From NCBI RefSeq assembly GCF_000429305.1, contig NZ_KE386884.1:1-44126 (forward strand): a DNA stretch of 44,126 bases, written 5' to 3'. This document shows, in pieces, positions 1 through 6,311 of this stretch (positions are counted from its first letter, which is position 1; the number at the start of each line of letters is the position of its first letter). A program made the translations under genes and the position numbers. The notes beneath the pieces were generated by a model. It had not been told where the DNA came from. It saw nothing but the letters and a program-made list of their open reading frames with translations, and made no database searches. Origin of the DNA: Desulfovibrio inopinatus DSM 10711 (GTDB lineage Bacteria; Desulfobacterota; Desulfovibrionia; Desulfovibrionales; Desulfovibrionaceae).

Positions 1-2
1 TT

Positions 3-305
3 TCTGCCGGTGATGACGCTTTAGCCGAGGATTTTTTCTTAATGGAAACTGACGATGCTGCCAGTCATTCGGGTGGATGGACTCAAACAGTCGAGTCCGA
101 TGACAACTTTGCTGGTGGCAGTGACGAAGGAGATTTGAGCAATGGATGGACCGAAGCGTCGGATGTTGACGATGACGGCGGGAAAGCCGGAAAAGGGAAA
201 GGTGTGGGCAAAAACGAAGACATAAACCAAGACTTGGAAGATTCAGACAGTCTTGATGCCTTTAATCATGACACAGACGACTTTTCCGATCATGGTGATT
301 GGTAG
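3..305 (+). CDS. C-terminal end of an acidic protein (5' truncated by window edge)
   Basis: The frame is open from the window edge to the stop at 303-305, so the visible 100 residues are the tail of a longer protein; an internal ATG at 42 is not needed as the start. The tail is very acidic (runs of D, E, S and G, such as DVDDDGG and DLEDSDSLD), with one short basic stretch (GKAGKGKGVGK) and no cysteine. It contains no RTX nonapeptide repeat (GGxGxD). Two genes of a type I secretion ABC pair follow in the same direction, the first start lying about 20-85 bases downstream. It may therefore be a secretion substrate or an accessory factor. That is inference from position; the family is not recognised. 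Confidence 0.6.
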   Translation, partial: SAGDDALAEDFFLMETDDAASHSGGWTQTVESDDNFAGGSDEGDLSNGWTEASDVDDDGGKAGKGKGVGKNEDINQDLEDSDSLDAFNHDTDDFSDHGDW

Positions 306-389
306 CGAGGACAACTCACTGCTTTATTGGAGACATCCGGTTACGAAACAAACGATAATGACGGCAATACGCAACAAAGGCTGAACGGT

Positions 390-2078
390 ATGAGTGTCGT
401 TTTTTCCAAGAAAGCTGGTCCACCTCATGGCATCAGGTCATTACCTCTTCTCTCTGGCAACCTGATCGACCTGTTCTTTGCGTCCTTCAGCATTAATGTG
501 CTTTCGTTGGCTTTACCAATCATACTTATGCAGGTGTATGACCGCATTGTGCCCACACGATCAATGAACACCTTGCTGTGGCTCGTCGTCGGCTTTTTCT
601 GCGTTGTATTGATTGAATCGGGGTTACGACTATGCCGTTCAACCATAACAAATTGGATCTCGGCCAGGTTCGAGCACACCATGTCGGTGAACTGCATCGA
701 GAAATGGCTTAACGGGGTGCTTGATCACTTCGAGAAGGATGGCACCGGCGTCCATCTCGACCGCCTTCGCGCTGTGAGCACGTTGCGTGGCTACTATGCC
801 GGACAGTATTTTCAGCTCTTGCTTGATCTGCCTTTTGCTTTGCTATTTCTTACTGTCGTCGGATTTCTGGGAGGACTGTGGACGGCAGGATGCATCCTCG
901 CTATTTCCATGGTGTTCTTAATCATCATCTCTTTTACGAGGAGACGTTACAGCATAAATCGCAAACGTCAAAAGATGCTTGGTGACCGACGTTACAACTT
1001 TCTTGTCGAAGCATTATCCGGCGTTCATACGATTAAAGCCATCTCTCTCGAAGAACAGATGTTGCGCCGACACGAACGACTTGAAGCCGAAGTGGCGAAG
1101 AGTGATTTCGATGTCATTAGTGTGGGCAATCTGCCTGTAAGCCTTGGCGGGATTTTTTCTCAGCTCATACTTTTTACTGTATTGTTTGTCGGAGGCACAC
1201 AGGCCATTCAAGGGTACATCACGCTGGGCAGTCTGGCAGCCTGCACCTTGTTAAGTGGACGTTTTTTCCAACCGATACGCAAAGTGGCCGCGTTTTGGGT
1301 TCGGCATGCGGACATTGAAATTGCGCTCACCCAAATTCAACAGATTGAGGCATTGCGACAAGAGTCCGATGTCTCCGCACCCTGCCTTCCTGATGAAATT
1401 CTTGGCCGCATTCGGCTTGAGAATCTTTCTTTTCGCTACAATGAACATTTGCCATGGGTAGCGAACGCTATCGACCTGGAAGTGAATCCGAAAGAGATGG
1501 TCTGTCTGCGACACAGAGGATCGCATGGCACAACAACGTTACTCAACCTTATTTATGGTTTGGTGATTCCAACAGAAGGCCGAGTATATATTGACGGCAT
1601 CGATATGGCCGAAATTTGCCACAACAACTTCAAAGGCCGCATTGAGTTCATTCCACAACAAGGAACACTTTTTAGCGGAACTATTTTCGACAACCTGACG
1701 TTGTTCAATCCAGCCTACCGCGAAGCGTCCCTGGATGCGGCCGCACTGCTTGGACTTGATGAAGTCGTCTCGGAACTACCTTTGGGGTATGAAACACAGG
1801 TTGGAGCCAGACTTTACGAGTTTCTTTCTACAGGTATTATCCAACGTATCTGCCTGGCCCGCGCTCTCACGATTCGCCCTCGAATCCTCTTATTGGACAA
1901 AGTGAACGACTCCATGGACAGCGAAAGCGACCAGCTCTTTTTTTGGCTGCTCGGTAAGCTTAAAGGGTGTTGCACTATTATTATAGTTACATCCGATCCT
2001 CGTATTATATCTCTGTCCGATAGGGTCTACCATCTTGTTGATGGTGTGTTGATCAAAGAAGAGGCCGAACGATGCTAG
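390..2078 (+). CDS. Type I secretion ABC transporter subunit with degenerate ATPase domain
   Basis: The N-terminal half is an ABC exporter transmembrane domain of the LapB/HlyB type; the segment LPIILMQVYDRIVP is characteristic. The C-terminal nucleotide-binding domain has lost its catalytic residues. The Walker A lysine is replaced by threonine (GTTT, about residues 380-383). The signature is LSTG rather than LSGGQ. The Walker B glutamate is lysine (LLLDK, residues 500-504), and the switch histidine is serine (VTSDP). It therefore probably cannot hydrolyse ATP at its own site and should pair with the second ABC protein at 2596. An earlier TTG at 327 is in frame, but the ATG at 390 has AAAGG about nine bases upstream and is preferred. 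Its end overlaps the hemerythrin start by seven bases. Exporter family is clear; the asymmetric pairing is inference. Confidence 0.85.
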   Translation: MSVVFSKKAGPPHGIRSLPLLSGNLIDLFFASFSINVLSLALPIILMQVYDRIVPTRSMNTLLWLVVGFFCVVLIESGLRLCRSTITNWISARFEHTMSVNCIEKWLNGVLDHFEKDGTGVHLDRLRAVSTLRGYYAGQYFQLLLDLPFALLFLTVVGFLGGLWTAGCILAISMVFLIIISFTRRRYSINRKRQKMLGDRRYNFLVEALSGVHTIKAISLEEQMLRRHERLEAEVAKSDFDVISVGNLPVSLGGIFSQLILFTVLFVGGTQAIQGYITLGSLAACTLLSGRFFQPIRKVAAFWVRHADIEIALTQIQQIEALRQESDVSAPCLPDEILGRIRLENLSFRYNEHLPWVANAIDLEVNPKEMVCLRHRGSHGTTTLLNLIYGLVIPTEGRVYIDGIDMAEICHNNFKGRIEFIPQQGTLFSGTIFDNLTLFNPAYREASLDAAALLGLDEVVSELPLGYETQVGARLYEFLSTGIIQRICLARALTIRPRILLLDKVNDSMDSESDQLFFWLLGKLKGCCTIIIVTSDPRIISLSDRVYHLVDGVLIKEEAERC

Positions 2079-2599
2079 AAGCAAAGACCGGAACAACCGA
2101 AACCAGGGAACTGGCCTGGACACGATGGGTGTTGCAGTCGGCACGAGTTTGGGATGATGTATCCGATATTGTACAGGTTATCGGGATCAAGGGGGTGGAT
2201 GAAGACCATAGAAAGTTCACTCAGTATGCTCTTGATCTTAACATTGTCATTCAGGCGTTTCATAACTCCAATGTATCCCTCGATAACCTGAAAAAAGGGG
2301 AGGAAATTTTCACACTGCTCATCGACTACGCCGGACTCCATTTCAATCGTGAAGAAAAGATTATGACCGAGATGAATAGCCCGCTCAAAGAGGCACATCT
2401 CGAACAACACGCTTTTTTCCTGAAAATGATCCAAGATCATTACAGCGATTTTAAACGCGGTAGGCTACAAATGGTATCCGGACTCAAATTGTCCATATTA
2501 GACTGGTGGGTTAACCACATCAACGTGGTGGACTACAACACCTTCGTCCTCGGACAAAAAGCTCCTCCGGACACTGTTGAGAACGGGAGGCAGGCATGA
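2072..2599 (+). CDS. Bacteriohemerythrin (O2-binding di-iron protein) inside a secretion operon
   Basis: This 175-residue protein carries all seven di-iron ligands of the hemerythrin fold in order: H46 (GVDEDHRKF), H90 and E94 (HFNREE), H109 and H113 (HLEQH), H149 and D154 (HINVVD). The family binds O2 reversibly between the two irons and serves in O2 sensing, storage or delivery in anaerobes and microaerophiles. There is no signal peptide or membrane segment, so it should be cytoplasmic. An N-terminal extension of about 35 residues precedes the domain. The start overlaps the end of the upstream ABC gene, and the stop overlaps the start of the downstream ABC gene (ATGA), so translation of the three should be coupled. 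Being sandwiched between two exporter subunits is unusual. Family assignment is firm; the role in the operon is unknown. Confidence 0.9.
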   Translation: MLEAKTGTTETRELAWTRWVLQSARVWDDVSDIVQVIGIKGVDEDHRKFTQYALDLNIVIQAFHNSNVSLDNLKKGEEIFTLLIDYAGLHFNREEKIMTEMNSPLKEAHLEQHAFFLKMIQDHYSDFKRGRLQMVSGLKLSILDWWVNHINVVDYNTFVLGQKAPPDTVENGRQA

Positions 2600-4710
2600 T
2601 GGTCACTCCCTCCCAAACATTGGGTTTTGTCTTCCCGGGAGGACTCGGGCCATGCATCCCGCCTCTTTTGGATGCATTGGGCTGGAGAGGCAGCGATGCG
2701 CATTTGGCAGAATCGTTTCCGCACCTGAGCGATAGCATCGACTTGTCCGACTTGCTCAATGTAATGGCGAATCTCAAATTTGGAAGCCGATCAGTACACA
2801 TTCGGCAAGACGCCTTGGACCCGCGTATGTTGCCCTGTCTTTTTGTAGACGAGAACGGCCGCGTTGCTGTTTTAGCCAAAAGCGACGGAAGATCTCAACT
2901 TGTCTTTGATGCAGACACGCAAAGCTACAGCACCCTGTCGCCGCAGCCTATCAAGGGGACGGCCTTCTTTTTCACTCCGGTAGATATTCAAGGGCACTCT
3001 TTGCACCGCAAGCAACAGCAATGGTTTCGGAAAGCGTTGAGCCGTTTCCATAAAACCATAAAACAGGGCTTGCTCATTTCTTTTCTTCTCAGCGTCCTGG
3101 CATTGATTATGCCCCTCTTTGTTATGATGATTTATGATCAGATGCCTTTTTTCGAAAACAACACCACCCTGGCCTACATCAGTATGGGCGTTATAGTATT
3201 TGTGTTGAGCGATTTTGGGCTTCGTGTCATGCGAAATGGCATCTTAAGTTTTATCGGAGCCAGGTTAGGCAATATCGTCGGCAATGAAGTCTTCAGACGA
3301 ATTTTATACTTACCCCCATCCTTTACGGAGTCGGCATCTATTGGTTCTCAGGCCGCCCGTATACGAGATTTCGAAACCATACGCGATTTTTTTTCAGGAC
3401 AAGCATTCATAGCTTTACTTGAAATCCCATTTATTACCCTGCTTGTTGTGGCTATGGGATTTTTAGGTGGATACGTCGTTTTTGTTCCACTCCTCGCTAT
3501 AGGGTCATTCCTTCTGCTGGCGCTTATCTACTTGCCCAAAGTTCGTCGATCCAATGCCGCCGTTGCCAAAGCCAACGCCGCCAGACAAGAACTGGTCATG
3601 GAAATTCTGCTCAAAATGCGGGCTATCAAAATGACCAGCACTCCCGGCATGTGGGAAACCCGATTTCGGCAGCTCTCAGCTGAATGCTCCGCGCAGTCAT
3701 ACCAAGCGGCTCAACTGGCTTCACAGATCAATGTTTGGACGAATTCGCTTATCATGGGAGCCGGCGTCTGCACCATGGCGTTTTCTGTCAAAAATGTTCT
3801 TGCCGGTACCATGAGCATGGGTGCGTTGGTGGCCTGCATGATTCTGGTCTGGCGTATTCTTGCTCCATTACGCTCAGCATTCGTGGTTATGCTGCAGGTG
3901 GAGCGGATCAACAAGAGCGTGAACCAAGTTGATCGGCTTATGAATCTCGACATTGAACACCGAAGCGAGTCATTGCTCAATTTGAATAGAAATATCCGTG
4001 GTCAAGTCGCGTTTTCCCAAGTGTCCATACGGTATATGAAAGATGCCCAACCAGCCTTGCTGAGTGTCAGCTTTAAGATAGAAAACAATGAAATTCTTGC
4101 TGTAGCCGGACATGATGGAGCTGGGAAGTCCACCATTCTAAAACTCATTATGGGACTGTACTCCCCGCAAGCAGGCCGCATTACGCTCAACAACACCAGT
4201 TTGGGACAGATAGATCCACTTTCCCTGCGCAGAAGCATTAGCTATGCCCCTCAGGATCCTCATTTTTTTTATGGTACCATTGCCCAGAATTTGCGTTTGA
4301 CCAATCCATTGGCATCCGATGATGCACTACGCGATGCCTGCAAACGATCTGGCATATTAGAAGCAATTGAGGCCATGCCCGAAGGCATGGGGACACGTAT
4401 TGGCGATCATCGCATGAAGCAGATACCGGTTTCCTTTTTAAAAAAACTTAATCTGGCTCGGGCATTGTTGCGACCGGCTTCATTGGTACTCCTTGACGAA
4501 GTATTGGAACGACCGGGAGCAGATGAATCCAGCATCATTTTGGATGCACTGGAAGAACTTCGAGGGCATGCCAGTATTGTCATGGTCACGAATTCCGCTC
4601 CCTACCTCAAACTCGTGGATAAGATTCTCTGGCTGGAAAAAGGACGTGTGCGTGCATTTGGCGCCAAGGACGCCGTTTTGCCTCTTCTCCCCGCAGAATA
4701 TCGTTGCTGA
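2596..4710 (+). CDS. Type I secretion ABC transporter with degenerate C39-like N-terminal domain
   Basis: The 704 residues contain an N-terminal domain of about 135 residues in the position of a C39 peptidase or C39-like domain, then a LapB-type transmembrane domain (LIMPLFVMMIYDQ), then a nucleotide-binding domain. The N-terminal domain has a cysteine (GPC) but lacks the usual histidine before the VVL strand (RVAVL instead). It is probably a non-cleaving substrate-docking domain. Walker A is intact (GHDGAGKST, K511), as is Walker B with its glutamate (LLDE, residues 632-635). The signature is not LSGGQ (VSFLKK), and the switch histidine is asparagine (VTNSA). With the defective partner at 390-2078, a heterodimer would combine this subunit's Walker site with the partner's LSTG. 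The start overlaps the hemerythrin stop by four bases. Confidence 0.85.
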   Translation: MMVTPSQTLGFVFPGGLGPCIPPLLDALGWRGSDAHLAESFPHLSDSIDLSDLLNVMANLKFGSRSVHIRQDALDPRMLPCLFVDENGRVAVLAKSDGRSQLVFDADTQSYSTLSPQPIKGTAFFFTPVDIQGHSLHRKQQQWFRKALSRFHKTIKQGLLISFLLSVLALIMPLFVMMIYDQMPFFENNTTLAYISMGVIVFVLSDFGLRVMRNGILSFIGARLGNIVGNEVFRRILYLPPSFTESASIGSQAARIRDFETIRDFFSGQAFIALLEIPFITLLVVAMGFLGGYVVFVPLLAIGSFLLLALIYLPKVRRSNAAVAKANAARQELVMEILLKMRAIKMTSTPGMWETRFRQLSAECSAQSYQAAQLASQINVWTNSLIMGAGVCTMAFSVKNVLAGTMSMGALVACMILVWRILAPLRSAFVVMLQVERINKSVNQVDRLMNLDIEHRSESLLNLNRNIRGQVAFSQVSIRYMKDAQPALLSVSFKIENNEILAVAGHDGAGKSTILKLIMGLYSPQAGRITLNNTSLGQIDPLSLRRSISYAPQDPHFFYGTIAQNLRLTNPLASDDALRDACKRSGILEAIEAMPEGMGTRIGDHRMKQIPVSFLKKLNLARALLRPASLVLLDEVLERPGADESSIILDALEELRGHASIVMVTNSAPYLKLVDKILWLEKGRVRAFGAKDAVLPLLPAEYRC

Positions 4711-4746
4711 TGAGACAAGAACCGATGCGCCTATGAGGGATACTGT

Positions 4747-6078
4747 ATGAAAAAAAATGCTCCACGTGTACTTAAGCGCGACACGCTTCACCTTTCACAG
4801 GCGCTTTTACTGGAAGAGACCGGCGTTCCTCGGTTGGTGCGATATGTCATTATATCATTGACTCTAATCATTGCCGCGTTCATCACCTGGGCCAGTCTGA
4901 CGAAAATAGATGAAGTCGCAGTTGCTACAGGAAAGATTATTCCGTCCGGGCATGTGAAACTCATTCAGAGCGAAGATGGCGGCATTGTTTCGGAGATTCT
5001 GGTGATGGACGGCCAAGCTGTGGAGAAAGGTCAAAAACTTGTTCTGATGGACCCAACGGTTTCCGTATCAACACTGGATCAGCAAAAAGTACGTCGGATG
5101 TCGCTTCAGTTACGTGAAGAACGTCTTCAAGCGCTTATCAATGACCACGAACCAGATTTTGGTTCGATTCCGGCAAAGTATTCTCGACTGGCTGAACAAC
5201 AATCACTTCTTTATGCGCAAAAAAAGGAATCACTACAAATAGCCAGCGACATTCTCAACAATCAAATAAAGCAATACGAAGCTGAATATACTGAGCTGGA
5301 CAACAGCGAGCAAACCCTTCGGCAGCAGTACAAATTGTTAGAGGATGAATATAAAACCTATGAAGACCTTTATAAGAAAGAGCTTGTAGGTAAACGTGAA
5401 TTTTTTAGTATTAAACGACAATTTCTGCAGGTTCAGGAATTGCTCAACCAAATCCCCATGCGACGTATTCAATTAACCGAAAAATTGACGGAAACCAAAA
5501 ATCGCCTTCTCAAGCTCAAAGAGGAAGCCTTGGATAATTGGATGACAGAACAGGCCGGAGTCCAGGCTGAGCTTGCCGAAATTGATGAAATCATCAAGCG
5601 ATTTGAGATGGATGTCTATCAACTTTCGATCAAAGCCCCTACAAACGGAGTTGTGCATAATGTCCAGGTGTATTCGGCGGGAGAAGTCGTCAAACCTGGA
5701 GCCACGCTTATGGAATTGGTGCCAGTTGGTGAAAAACTGGTTGCCGAAGTCCGTATTTCCTCCCGTGACATAGGGCACGTCAGCCTCGATCAGACCGTAA
5801 CGGTAAAACTGACAGCGTATGATTTTTCAAGGTATGGCGGCATGAAAGGGAAACTTGTTGAAATCTCACCCACGACCATTGTCGGAGAAAACGGCAGCGT
5901 GTTTTACAAGGGCATTGTCGAGTTGGATAAAAACTACATCGTCAAGGGCGATAAAAAACTCCTCATTCTCCCCGGCATGACCGTTCAGGCAGACATTAAA
6001 ACAGGCAACAAGACTCTCATAGGCTATTTTCTAAAACCTATCACGCTGTCGCTTCAACAATCATTTCATGAGCGCTAA
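4747..6078 (+). CDS. HlyD-family membrane fusion (adaptor) protein of type I secretion
   Basis: The 443 residues start with a cytoplasmic tail, then one transmembrane helix (about 33-53). A lipoyl-like half-motif follows (IPSGHVKLIQSEDGGIVSEI), then a long coiled coil from about 110 to 285 rich in Q, E, K and L. The second lipoyl half (IKAPTNGVVHNV) and the beta-barrel domain close the protein. This is the standard layout of the periplasmic adaptor that links an inner-membrane ABC exporter to an outer-membrane channel. The gene follows the second ABC gene by 36 bases, completing an ABC-ABC-adaptor set. No TolC-like outer-membrane gene is present in the window, so the channel must be supplied from elsewhere. 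Confidence 0.93.
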   Translation: MKKNAPRVLKRDTLHLSQALLLEETGVPRLVRYVIISLTLIIAAFITWASLTKIDEVAVATGKIIPSGHVKLIQSEDGGIVSEILVMDGQAVEKGQKLVLMDPTVSVSTLDQQKVRRMSLQLREERLQALINDHEPDFGSIPAKYSRLAEQQSLLYAQKKESLQIASDILNNQIKQYEAEYTELDNSEQTLRQQYKLLEDEYKTYEDLYKKELVGKREFFSIKRQFLQVQELLNQIPMRRIQLTEKLTETKNRLLKLKEEALDNWMTEQAGVQAELAEIDEIIKRFEMDVYQLSIKAPTNGVVHNVQVYSAGEVVKPGATLMELVPVGEKLVAEVRISSRDIGHVSLDQTVTVKLTAYDFSRYGGMKGKLVEISPTTIVGENGSVFYKGIVELDKNYIVKGDKKLLILPGMTVQADIKTGNKTLIGYFLKPITLSLQQSFHER

Positions 6079-6311
6079 CCGTTTACAGTCAGGGAGTGAT
6101 TCGCCGCCGATACTGGCATGTCGGCCATATAAGGGAAAGGTGGTAATTCTATTGAAGCCTCCCCGGTAGACTTTTCGTTGCCATCACAGCTCAGACCCCA
6201 TGCTGGCCTACTCCACTTTATACATTGAGAGAGCAGAGTCCATGATGGGGTGAACATGCTGTGCGAAGGAAAGTGGATATGCTTTAGAATCTACACCAAG
6301 GAGAATATATC

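Noticed and set aside
3-305. RTX toxin tail as first gene
   Set aside because: No GGxGxD nonapeptide repeats are visible, only a general acidic composition.
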